From assembly GCA_038373865.1 (NCBI GenBank), contig JAXGGA010001617.1:81964-145963 (forward strand): a stretch of 64,000 bases of DNA. Direction: 5' to 3'. Positions 1 to 12,200 of the stretch are shown here, in pieces. The stretch is from Uloborus plumipes (taxonomy: Eukaryota; Arthropoda; Arachnida; Araneae; Uloboridae). Numbering within the stretch: the first letter of the stretch is position 1; the number at the start of each line of letters is the position of its first letter. Both the position numbers and the translations under genes were made by a program. Under the pieces are notes generated by a model. The model did not search any database. It was not told where the DNA came from and was given only the letters and a program-made list of their open reading frames with translations.

Positions 1-221
1 AAATTTGTCGAGTGTACAAGAAGTATGTTGAGCTACATACACCCCACCTTAACACTTGCTTTATAAAACAGAAAAAAAAGCATCATCCTACCATTTACAG
101 GTTTCGGCCTTAGATGTAATATTTACTAGATAAGAGTAGACCGGCAATCGTCTGAAAACCGCAGGCGAGCAAACAACTTTTACTTCAGAAAGAGAAGAGT
201 TGGTGGTTGCATCCTCTTATT

Positions 222-365
222 TCTGTACCTCAGAACCAGACTAACGTAAGTCCATTTTCGTCATTTTTCAGTAGAAGGGACAAACGATGTATTCGACAAT
301 CGTTTTTCCCCTCTTCCGAAAAATGACGAAAATGGACTTACGTTAGTCTGGTTCTGAGGTACAGA
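222..365. repeat. Perfect 48-bp inverted repeat hairpin
   Basis: Arms 222-269 and 318-365 are exact reverse complements over 48 bp. The 48-bp loop contains a further AAACGAT/ATCGTTT pairing. This has the form of a short foldback element. I see no target duplication. Confidence 0.9.
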
Positions 366-739
366 TTTTTGATTTTTGTCCACCTACTTCAAAATTCGAG
401 CGGTCAATGGTGGCCTTCCGTTTCTGCTACGGAGTTGTGGATCTTACTGTATTTAGATCCATGGATTTACGTATCTTTGAGGTCTTAATTCTAACAGTTC
501 GTTTTCGCTATCATACAAGGCTGTGCTGCCTCGTAACTCTTTTCTCCGCTACAGCCGTGGGATGTCATGGATATTTCGTGATGTCACGAGTATCTCAGTT
601 TCCAGATGAAAAAATCTAACTTTTTAGTAATAACAAGTTTTTAACAGTAGCGCGTTCGAGGACAAAATGGCCATCGGATTGCAAAATTCGATGATAGATG
701 AGCAGTGTTGCACTATCCGATCTCTGACAGCGGAAGCTG

Positions 740-763
740 TCTCTCTCTCTCTCTCTCTCTCTC
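740..763. repeat. (CT)n microsatellite
   Basis: About 12 uninterrupted CT units. They sit just upstream of the mariner relic. Confidence 0.95.
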
Positions 764-769
764 AGTCAG

Positions 770-1115
770 GTGAAATAAACATTAGCTTCGATATGTAGTG
801 TGAGAAACTAAAAAAAATCTACGCAGATTCACCAAGAAAAAAAATACCGGAACTGCTCACGAAAGGTGTTTTACTCCATGATAACGTGTCCACACATTTC
901 CAGGGTTACCCACGTGGTACTGGCCGAGTTAAAGTGGGAAAAGCTTGACTATCCACTCTTTCGCCCGGACATGTCATCTTGCGATTTCCCTGTGGTTGGT
1001 CCTTTTAAAAGCATATGAAGCGGGAAGCACTTCATCTCGAACGACAAATTCCAGGTCACTGAAAGATTTGGCGACAGAAATGCTGGGAAGAAGGAATCCG
1101 TCGGTTAGTCAATCA
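770..1115 (+). pseudogene. Degraded mariner-type (DD34D) transposase fragment
   Basis: Reading across frameshifts, the text gives KIYADSPRKKIPELLTKGVL then LHDNVSTHF, which matches the mariner LHDNxRPH second-Asp motif. After a frame change it gives LAELKWEKLDYPLFRPDMSS and CDF, the W-x-x-x-x-H/Y-P-x-Y-S-P-D-L-x-x-x-D third-Asp motif. A stop and a further decayed tail (GKHFISNDKF) follow. Only the C-terminal third remains. No terminal repeats found. Confidence 0.75.
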
Positions 1116-1464
1116 GTGGGAGGGCCTGTGGTGAATACTTTTAATATAGTCGTCACTTATACATAGTCTCGTTAAGTACCTTTTAATTTGAACAACCCTA
1201 ATATATTTCTTATGTTATTCAGGTTGTTGCCTAAAACTACTCGTCCAGACCTTTCTTTTATTTTTCATTAACCTATTTATTTTTTCAATGATCAGAAAAA
1301 TTAACTGGGATGTAAATGCACTGGTCATGTTAGTTCAAATATTATGAAATTTATCTTTACATAAAGTTGATTTTCACCATACGATATGAAATTAAAAGTA
1401 TTGGTCACATACATGATTTCTTCAGAATCTTACTTTATTTCTTAAAAAATATTTTCCCTTTCAG

Positions 1465-1657
1465 GCAAAGCAAACTCACTCGTTTATTAAGAGATTCTCT
1501 TGGAGGGCAATCGAAGACTACATTTATAACAACAATATCTCCATCAAGTCATCATGTCGGTGAAACGATAAATACTTTAAAATATGCGCTGAGAGCTAAA
1601 AGTGTTACGAACAAGCCCGTGGTTAATGAACACGTGTGTAGAACAGCTTTAGCAAAG
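1465..1657 (+). CDS. KIF11: Exon 1 in window: end of kinesin motor domain and neck linker
   Basis: Preceded by a TTTTCCCTTTCAG acceptor and followed by GTAAAC. It begins in phase 2 (one nt, then Q-S-K-L-T-R) and ends in phase 0, giving 64 full codons. It carries the switch-proximal [13 protein letters not shown] helix, the [16 protein letters not shown] strand-helix and the neck linker NKPVVNE. The Arg/Gly just before QSKL is split by the intron, so the previous exon must end two nt into that codon. Confidence 0.92.
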
Positions 1658-3143
1658 GTAAACTACATATTTCTTATCGAGTATACATTTTACGAGTTTC
1701 AAAATTTTCACTGTTAAAGAATCCCTTTTAATTAAAATTCGGCATTGATCGATACCGTTGAGCAATTGTAGTATTTCAGTGTTACGACATTAGAATAAGG
1801 GAATTAGCACTCGCTCTGACTCATGGTTTATTTACGCACGATTAGTGGTTTTGTCAAAGCAACACATAGCTTTCTGACACAAAATTTTTAGAAAAGTCGA
1901 ATATTAAATAGCAATAATTTTAGTTGAGCAACTTCAAATCATTGTTTCCAGAGAAAAAGTTGAAAAAAGTGTGGGTAATGTCTAAATAACCAGTTATTTT
2001 GCCTAATCTCTCGTTTGACTCTTTATATTTTTCCTAAAATTTATACATGCAAGTGTATCAATCTTCTCCAGCAATGGGGAGGTGTGATACAATCGGAAAA
2101 TTTTCGGAAAAATTAGACGTCTTTAGATTTATTTTTTTAACATTAGTATATTTTAAACATGTAAATAAAATATGAATTAATAAGAATTCTTAGCAAGGTT
2201 TTTCAAAAAAAAAAAAAAAAATTGCTAGCATAGATATATATGCATATCTGCCTCGCTACAAAATAAGCTCAGTCACCATAGGGAAAAAAAACTTATTCAA
2301 TCAATATATTTTGAAGTAAATTAAAAATGCGCTCATATTATTACTTGCATTCCCACAGGTGACATATTTCAGTTTGAACAGTTTCAATTCATATACGTAT
2401 TATTCATTGTAAAAAAGGCCTTTTCCCCTTCTGAATGTCTCCTTTTTGAAGTGAAAGAAAAAAATAAGATAAAATATAGTATCGCACGCATTTGTTTGGA
2501 ATAATGTATTGAATATTAATATTTTTTTTGTTTTAGGATAGGCATTTCATTTATCAAGGAATGTATTTTCTAGCGCTTTCAGAACAATTCGTAAAATGGT
2601 TAAAACGTACGAACTAATGTTTTTTCTCCTTGAAGGACTACGAGGAAGAAATACTCAAGCTAGAGAAGACTCTGATGAATTTACGCTCAGAAAATGGATA
2701 TTATGTCCATGTTGAATACTGGAGGTAACGCCTGCTTTTCTTTTCCCTCTTTTTTTTTTCTAAGTGTATGAGAAGGAAAATAAAACTTCTAATGGTGTGT
2801 TTAAAAAGGAAAATTCAATGACCCAGCTCATTGCCTAGGGTAACATTTTTCGATAGCATCCGTTTACATTTTAACATGCAGTTGATCAACATCATGTCTG
2901 AAGTATCCTGCTTCGTACATGGCAGAGGAAGGTTCAAAATTCTATCTGCATTGATTCGCTTGTTTTCCCCCTTTTTAGGAGAATATTTCTTCCTGCTGTT
3001 TTTAAGTACCTGCTACGAGTCTGTTTTTCGGTCAATTAAACAGACTCTAGATGAATTAACCAATCGGTTGAATCAAAAATAGTTTTCAAGAATCAGTTCC
3101 TTAAGGGTTTGACTGAAGTAAAACTCTGTGCTTTAACTCACAC

Positions 3144-3218
<75 letters not shown>

Positions 3219-6200
3219 CTATGTTCAATTCCACGGTAACAGTTAATTAACGAGTTAATTAACAGTTAGTTAACGAGAATAGTTGAGTTTCATATTCATA
3301 TGAATTTCTCACATACTTACATTAAAATTGATAAAACTTTCTTCATTTACTATTGGTTACCAGCCGTAAAGTTTGCGTAATATTCCGGGCTAACGGTAGT
3401 TAAGATTTGACGACTTTTCCTTTGTCCTTATAATTTTGACCACCAGTGTACTAGTACTTGCAACTGAACGAATTATCTGCAAATTGTTTTAGCTATGGCT
3501 CTCTGAAACGCTATTTTCTTTGTCAATAAACTAGAGTATAATTTGATTTTATTAATGAGTGAAACTTCTTAGGGATTTGAACCACCAGAAATCGCTTTTT
3601 GAAACAGAAGTGCTCAAGAGATTGGCTGAAAGAGAAGCAATAATGAAAGAAACTGCTTCAGTAAGTAATTTTTTTTCAATGTCACATGTAATTACCCGGG
3701 ACAGGATTAAATGTTTGGAGGTTCATAGGCTTAGGAAGTGGCAAAAACGTTTCCCCTAAAACCAGCATTTTATAAATACAAAATTCTGATAGCTAAATTA
3801 TGTTAAGCACTTATTTAAATTTTTGTAATTGCTAATGTCCTATTATAATTTTTGTTGATGATCAGGTAAAAATCAGATAAAATTATCACATTTACTAAAT
3901 AAATACATGTTGTTCTTCAGGCTGACTGTTCAAGAATCTCGTAGGGTCAAAAAAAAGGGGGTGGAAATGGTGGTCCCTTAATTTTTATTTCAAATGCGCG
4001 TGTGTGTGTATTCATATATATCAGCGATGTCGCTGGGTGGGGGGGGGGGGGTATTTTTAACCAACCGAAATACTTTTTTTTTATAAGTTTAAGCAGTGAT
4101 AGCTTGTTACAAAAATCATTAGTTTCAGGCTAAAAAAAACGAAAGCAAAACTCACGCATCCATTAAGAGCCGTTGGAAAATAGAATGGAATAAGCTTGAC
4201 ATAAAATAAGTCACATAATGCATTACACATGTTTTGGTACTAGGTTTTTTTGTACTTAATTCTTGTAATAATATACTGCTGGGGAATAAATTGAAAATGA
4301 TATTTGCAGGATCATTTTATAACCTTTAATTCTTTTTAAACCAAGAATTAGAAACATATTTTAAAAACTAATACATTTTCGCTGAAAATTTTAACTTTAA
4401 CTTAAATAATCCTCATTGTTGAGTATTTGCAGGAGATTTAAATGCAACAACTTGTATTTGAAAATAATTCCTAACTTAATTTTTCAAAATTTTCAACTTG
4501 GATTTTTTTTTAAATTCTGAAGTAATTGAAAAAAGTAATTTTTTTAGGAAAATTTTAAGTTCAAGCCCCTTGCGGATCACCTAAATATTTTTCAATTCGA
4601 ACATTTTTTTTATTGTATATGAGGGTAGGTAAGGGCAATTTTTTAGTCTACTTGACATTTCGAATTTCAGAAAAAAACTTTTTTCGGAAAACCCTAGTAT
4701 GTATTGAGGGTAGCTAGCTATCCAGGCTGGGCTAAATAAAATATGTTAGGTTTCTATATTATCACGGTTCTTAAACATTCTTTTTAGAAAAGAACTGAGA
4801 CCTTTGTTCTCGATGTCCCACAAAATAGAGTTGGAACAAAAATTTCTACTTCATTCATAGGTGGATATTGCGATTGCACAAGCTGAACAGGAAATTACTC
4901 TGGCAAAAAACAAGTTAGAAGAAAAAGAGAAAACGAAGAAGAAACTAATTCAGAATATCCAAGAAGAGAGGGACGCTTTGACTAGTTCTGAAAGAGTAAG
5001 TTATTAGCCATATTTCTTCCTTTAATGAATAATAATTTTGATACTTTTAAAACACTCAATGGATTTCAAATACTTCCTAGATTATAAAAAATATTGCCTT
5101 ACTTCAATTACAGGGTTGCCACGCCACAGGAAAACCTGAAAAAACAGGGAAAATACAGGAAATTGAAAAATCAACAGAAAAACAGGGAAAATCCTGGGAA
5201 TTTTGAAAATGTCTTCAAAAATCTGGAAAGTGCAGGGAATTTTTACTTTTTTTCAAAAGTTCAAGTTGTCAAAATGAATTCTAAAACGTATAAACTACCA
5301 ATGAATAAATTTATGCGCAAATGAATAAAATAATAACAATAAATAAAATGAAATAAATAGTAATTTTACTTCAGTTTTTTTTGCTAAGTTTATTTATAAG
5401 TAAATATTTAATTGTGTATAATAGAAGCAAAAAATATTACTTAGTTTGAAATGCATCTTAAAGCTTATGCTAATTTAATTAGAGAGTATGAGATTAGTCA
5501 TCAATCCATTCTATGATTTCAGTTTTAATGAATTCTGCTTTGCCTCCCTATGTTTTTATTTAGTTAGTTTTTTTTCTGTGCCAGGATATTAATCTTTATA
5601 TAGAATATGTGTTCGCTCGTTGGTAATACTGCATATTCTTGCAGGGAAAACACAGGAAATTTTTCCCCCAGAGTTGAGTGGCAACCCTGAATTATTTATG
5701 GTGTTTTTATTAAAATGTGTAAAAATAAAGCGTTATATATGTTCAAAACAATTTACCATATCTAAACTCTTATTAGCATAAGATGAAAAAACAATTTTAA
5801 ATGTAGGGGAGACTGGGGACGGTTGTGACGCGGGGCGGTTGTGACAGTCGTCATATTAGCTAAACCATAATTAATACCTGGTTGAAGCAAAGAGAGAGAG
5901 TATCAGCATGTTTGTCTGAATGTGTGTCAAAGCATTGCGGTAGCCATCGAGCGACATTAACGCTAGCTGAGGGGTTGGTTACTTTTTAACAGTCAAAAGT
6001 AAGTTTTTTTGTTCGATTTCTTTGAGTAATTCCTGTTGAATGGGTACAGCTAGAGAAATGAAAGTTTTCTCCCCGTTAGTAGTGAACCTTAATAGTGAAA
6101 TAGCAGTGATTACTTTTTATGCAGGCTATTTTGTATGGCCATGGCAATTGCTGTTTTCAAAAGTTGTGGGTTGGGCTCGGTTGTGACAAATTGCGTGGGA

Positions 6201-9200
6201 ACGGTTGTGACACGAGTAAAGCATGTTTTTATCATATTTGATGCCCATAATACGCTTGGAGAAGACAGAAATAGGGCAGTGTGACCTAATGAAATATAAA
6301 GAAGCTTATAAAGGAGTGAAACTTTTTTTTTTCTTTCGGACAGCTTTGGAAATGCAACGTTAATCGTAAGTCTTTGCTACGAAACATTCATTCGTAAACG
6401 CGATGGAGCCGGCCGGCGCTATCACAATGAAAACATCGTGTGCATAGGTTATATTGCTCATAATAAAGTGCTTTTGAGCTTACATATAAGCTGAAAGCAG
6501 ACATGAGAGTAAAATGGCTACTGAGAAATGGTTTCGTTCATTTATGAATGGAAATTTTTCACGTCTGTTCGTGTAGCAAATGCAACTAGCCTTTCAAGAG
6601 TAACAAGCTTCAATAAAACAAATAAATGTGGAATCTTTCTTTGATACTTGAGAATTGTTATGAACAGACACGGTTATGACCCACATGATGTGCATAATGT
6701 TGCCAAAACAGACGTTACGAAATTCCAAAAACCTGATATTGTTGCAAGACTTGGTATAAGACTACTTCAACTGAACGAGACACATTGTTAAATGTTAAAC
6801 TTTCCCAGGTGAAGGTTATGTTGAATTACGTTTAATATTACTTGAAATTAAAAGTGATCTAGACTGTTTTGCTGTATTTTTGAACTTGTCACAACCGACC
6901 CCAAGCACTGTCACAACCGCCCCTGGGGTGGGGTCGGTTGTGCCATTTTTTTCCTTTTTTGTTTAATTTGGTCCTGTGAGTTAACTATTGTACTTAGGGA
7001 GAAAATTTTAGTATTTATAAGCAGGCAAATAAACACTTTAACAAAACAACTTTAAACCAGCTCACAGGCATTGCTAAGGGATCTATGGGGGAGCAAATGA
7101 AAATTGTCACAACCGTACCCAGTCTCCCCTATAGTTATTAAAATCTATTCGCAATACTACCTTATATCGTGGGTGTTTGTTTTCTTACATGTAGACTTTT
7201 GCAGGTACTTGCTATATCAAAGAAATATTCCAGTGATTTGCATGATCAAGTGCATGAGGATCTTACAACACAGTATAAAATTCAAACTGAGCAAGAAAAG
7301 GTACAATATTTGAGTATTACATTTTTTATATCCTTTTCCAAACGTTATTTCTGTAAAGTGCTGAAAGACTTGTTTCAAGAATTTTGTCAACAATGAAAAT
7401 TTTTATATACGGTTTTAAATTTGATATGATAGTTTTGACAAGAAAAAATTCTTTTGAAGAAAACGTGGAAAAATATTAATTTATACTGCTACCGTAAAAT
7501 GGGCTTTATAGGAACAGCGGGATGTTTCGGAGCAAAATATTCTGATCATACAAAGAAATTCTTCATAAATATACTGTCGGGTATTTTTGACAGTCAAATT
7601 TTAAAAAAAAGGTATTATAAGCAGTAGGAAAAAATATTTCTGTCATTTTGGCAACACTATTGGCTTCTATGCAAGGCTGCAAGCGGGACGCTATAAAGCA
7701 TCAAGTTTTCATGGTCTGCAAAACTTCGTATGTCGCTACAGACCTCTTTACATTTCAAATCTGAGAAGAGTATTTATTAGTTATGCATATATTTGAGCAA
7801 CGGAGTACTACATTAGAAGATACAACATATTTTAATTGAATCATAAAAATGAAAAATTCTTCATAATGTCATAGGATAAGGATTTGAGGGGTGAATCGGA
7901 ACACTTTGTTCTGTTGTTCCAATTCAAATTTATTTAAAGGAAACTGTTTGAAAATCAAGATTCTAACCCCAATTCTTCTAGTCAGGACAAGGATTTATTA
8001 AAGTTTTTCCCATCTAGTGAGCAACTAGACCTTAGAATGACAGAAAGTTTCAGATTTAGAAAAATTTTTGCTCCTGGAGACTTCTTTTTACATAAAATAC
8101 ATGGGGGAAAGTCATACAGACTTTATGTAGCAAAAGTCCAACACACAGACAGTGATGAATAAGTGGGAAAATCTTACAGGACAATCCCCGAAACCCAGAG
8201 ATTTTAAGAAACTAAAGAAAAGGCGGCGTTCATCCCAGATGTTACGAAAAACCTTAAGATAAGCCACAACTGCCAGTTTTAAGGACAATTACATATCTGT
8301 GGACGACATGAGTGACTTAAATTTATGTTAAATCTTTGTATTTCAATTCAAAAGTATTTCTGAAAATTAATTTTAATTTTTCATAAATGAATTTTGACAA
8401 ATCATAAACGTTTACTGGCATGGAAAATAAACTTTTATTTGACAGTAACTATCTGTTCTTCTCCCCATCAATATTACATATGTTTTGTGAGACCTATTAC
8501 AGGTTAAATTGAAAAAAATAAAAATTTTAACATGTTCCGATTGACCCCTATCAATCGGGGTGATTCGAAACACCCCTAAATTTCTATATATGTAAATAAT
8601 AACTGCTCAAAATGTTTTCTTTGCTTGGAATATCAAAAGCAAAGCAAGACCGAAGTTTTTACTCAAAAAACCAAATAAAAAAATCTTTTAACTACTTTTT
8701 TACAATCAAAGCAGAAAAGTGTACCGTTTCACCCCATTTTACGGTACTTGCTTTTATACTATACGCACTACGTAACATTTTTATGTAATTGCCTTATCAA
8801 CTCTTTTATTTATTGAACGTTAAATTACTAACTGATCAGTAAGGTTTAGAGCACACAACTCACAGGATATTAGAATTTTTTATCGAAGACGCTTGAAACA
8901 ATAGCCACAAAAAGTTAATTGAATTTAATGTTCTCGAGTTAAGATGCATTAAAGTAAGAAAATATTCTCAACACATACAGTGTGATGTAAAAATATCCAA
9001 ACTTTTTAGCGACAGAAGAAAATAGTCGTGGTAAAGTTAAACGCGAAGAGACGGCGGCGAATCGACTAGAAGCGGAAACGGACTATTTCTTTTAAAACTT
9101 GGTTGTATTAAGGCTTGGTTTCCTAGAATCGTCGCCGACGCCGGGCGCGACGCACGCTGGAATCAGAACCAGTTTGATTGGAGCTTGGCGTGAAACGACG

Positions 9201-12200
9201 TCAATCTGCGGCTCAGGAGCATGCGCAGAAGGCGGCGTCAGTCGCCTCGCCAGAGATCGACGATTTCACTCCTAGGAAACCGGGCCTTTAGCGAGAACGC
9301 ACGACTTCACTGCTTGCGCGTTCTCGCAGATCCAACCTTTTTCAAAATAAAGTGTTTCGTTTCCGCTTCCAGTTGACCCGCCATCTCTTCACGGTTTAAC
9401 TGTGTGTGTGTGTGTACGAATACACAATTTATACACAATACGTTTTAAGGCCAATATTTATTCAAAATGGGACCAATTTAACTGAATGCAATGTTTCGAA
9501 TGATCAACCGGATTTATTCTTAGACTGTTTGACTTCGGTTTTGGGAATGTTCTTTAGCACCTGTGTCACGCTGCTTTTATGGCTGATCATCATCGTAAAA
9601 AGCTCTTTTCATTTCAGTTATAAGTTTTTGGGGGCAGGAAATAGATATGTGCACTAGGGTATGTCATAAAAATAAAAGTACTTTTTTTCGATATGGTACA
9701 TGCACTTTCTTATGTATACACTAATTTTGAGTTGATTGGTTCAAGAAAAAAGTTTCTTGAAAGCACTTTTAGCTACCGGGAAAACGCAATTTACATAAAA
9801 TTCCGGTGTTTTTTTTTTTTTTTTTTTTTCAAAAAGTCCACCGCTTTCATGCTGAATATGCAATGTAACTGCGGGAGTTTTTTTTTAAATTCTTCTGCTA
9901 ACTTAAATGCATGTTTTTAACTCTAATCAATGTACTTTCGTTTGACAAAAAATTTAATTTCCTTTATTTTAGTTTTAAAAAAGCAGCGGGTATCGGTAAT
10001 CGTTCTCGCTGAAACAGATTACTCTTCCGGTCAATTGACACCGCTGTCTTCGTTATGCTGCTGACTGTTCAGGGCAAAAGGCTTCCTGCATTTAGAGGAG
10101 CGACACCTCATTTTACTCATTTGCTCCTCCAAGATAATCTTTGACCAGTGGGCGCGTTTTGGCTAAAATTTCTCTCATCCTTCCTAAAGTTTTTATACCA
10201 GGTGCACTGTCCGATAAAAGAACAAATAGCATTCTCTTTTTTGTTTTCTTTAACGATGAGTTGATTCTCACAAAAAATCTGGAAAGCGAAAATCTAACAG
10301 TTCTAAACATCGAAGGAGTTGGAGTCGCTGGTCGTAGTGAAATGCCAATAGATTACGATAGTTTGAATACATGTACAAGTTTACGAGCAGCATATCTGCA
10401 TTTTATTCAGTGTCCAAGCACAATACCGCACGTAACCACTGATATTGTTTTTTTCATCAAGTTTCAAGCACTTTTAGGGAGTCTTTCTTTTCAAAGATGG
10501 CGTTATTTCTTTATTAAGCAACTGCTTTGGTATAAAGCCATTTCTCTTGGCTCAACCACACTGATTCAGTAGCCTCAGTCACTAATTTCACCACTCTCTA
10601 GCAACTTTGTGTATACAAAATGAATATTGAAGTTCCAGTTGGGTAACATTCAGTGCTTTAAGTTGTACAAAAGACAAATTTGTTGTCAAAATTGGTTCAG
10701 TGAGGATATTTGCGTCCTTGCCGATCAGTTACGTGAGGTCACAAGCATTGAAGTTCATTGATGATGAAACTTAATAAGATCGCACTGAAGTGCATCTATA
10801 ATCATTTCCAGTCTTAATTGATATTGTTTTGTCAATTACATAGGATCTTTTACTTGTGCCCTCAGAACAAAAAAGAGCAATAAGTAAATTTTTTGGATAA
10901 GCCTACAAGAAGCTGTTTTTATACAGGGTTCAGAAGCATCTTTAATCCTCGCTTCTTGCTTCTGCCAAAGCATAAATAATTTTATTAGATGTGAAGGTTC
11001 ATACTTAATCTCATTTTTGACCTTAATTCCGAAAAAGATTGGGAGGTATAATTGTGTTATCCATGTTACAAGAAGCTTCAAGATCTCTAATTTCTATCAC
11101 AAGATTATATGGAGCAGCAAGAACCTTGCCACACGTAAGCCACCTACTATGGGAGAGTTGACCACATTTAAGAACTGCTGCTACTTGTTCAAGCTCACCA
11201 TGTTTAATAGCATGAAGACACTTCCACGCTAATTGGCTGTCAGCATAGGCGTAGCGTAACCAAAAGTTTTTTTTTTTTTTTGGGGGGGGGGGGCACAGGT
11301 TAAAAATTTCCGAAGTGAAGTTGGAACTTTTGACCCCCCCCCCCTCCCCCGCCAAGATTTTTCACCTAGCTTTTTAATGAGAGAAATATTCACTCTTACT
11401 GTTCCAATGAATTGTGCGCACAATTTCTTCTTTTTTCTCTTTAGTAGCCAGTTACTACCAGTGTCGGATTTAGAATTAACCAAGATCTTCATTTAGGAGG
11501 GTCAATGAATTTGGGGGGGGGGGGGCTTTGAGAAATTAACGTATTTGCATACAAGTTTACGCGGTGCTGTTTTCCGATGAAATTCTATTGTTTTTGCATC
11601 CTTTGACCCCCTCCCCCCGCCTGGAAAAACTTGAAATGACGGGCCTGGAATTAAACAAAGGCCTGAGCTAAAAAACAAAGTTTTTATTTTCGAATCGTAA
11701 TAGTGCGGAAAAGTTGCAATTAGTGAAGATTTACAAAACAAAGCAAAAATTTTTGAAATCGGATAATATCTTCCGATCCCGCAACTGGCCTGAAATTTCG
11801 AAAAAACGCAAGTTTTCATGTGTTTTTAGTGGTATTTTAAAATTTTTGTTTCAATGTTTCATTTTAATGCTCTTGGACAGAAAAGTTACAATTGGTGAAG
11901 CCTTCCGAAATTTTAAAAAACGTATTGAAAACCAATAACACCTTCTGATCCAAGAACAAGCCAAAAAACCCCCCAAAAAATTGAAGAATTTCAGCTTTTT
12001 CCGAGGAGATTAAAAATAATTCAAAAATATGTTCTCATTTTGTTTTTCTTTTTTACACAGTATAGTAAAAAGCCTTTTAAAAAGCACTATATTTCTTTTA
12101 AACATTAATTTATTCTTGATTTTTCAGGTAACTTCTGGACATGCAAACCAACCATTCTTTACAACAATGAAACATTTTCAAATAATAGAAAATTATAAAA

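Larger units (their letters stand above)
1658..4860 (+). other. Introns 1-3, mostly featureless
   Basis: Apart from exons 2 and 3 and the AT microsatellite this stretch is AT-rich intron. A G-run near 4041 and many poly-A/T runs occur. I see no terminal repeats or coding remnants. Confidence 0.6.

Noticed and set aside
945..1166. Open frame with SLKDLATEMLGRRN, first read as a REXO4-like exonuclease or an upstream kinesin exon
   Set aside because: A neighbouring frame over the same bases gives a clear mariner DD34D motif series (LHDN...WEKLDYPLFRPDMSSCDF), which explains more of the sequence.
3147..3215. AT repeat as a replication origin or promoter
   Set aside because: It is a plain dinucleotide microsatellite within an intron.
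10141..10572. 143-codon plus-strand open frame
   Set aside because: It runs over the left terminal inverted repeat of the 9979-15466 element and has no family resemblance; the mirrored right repeat does not keep it open.
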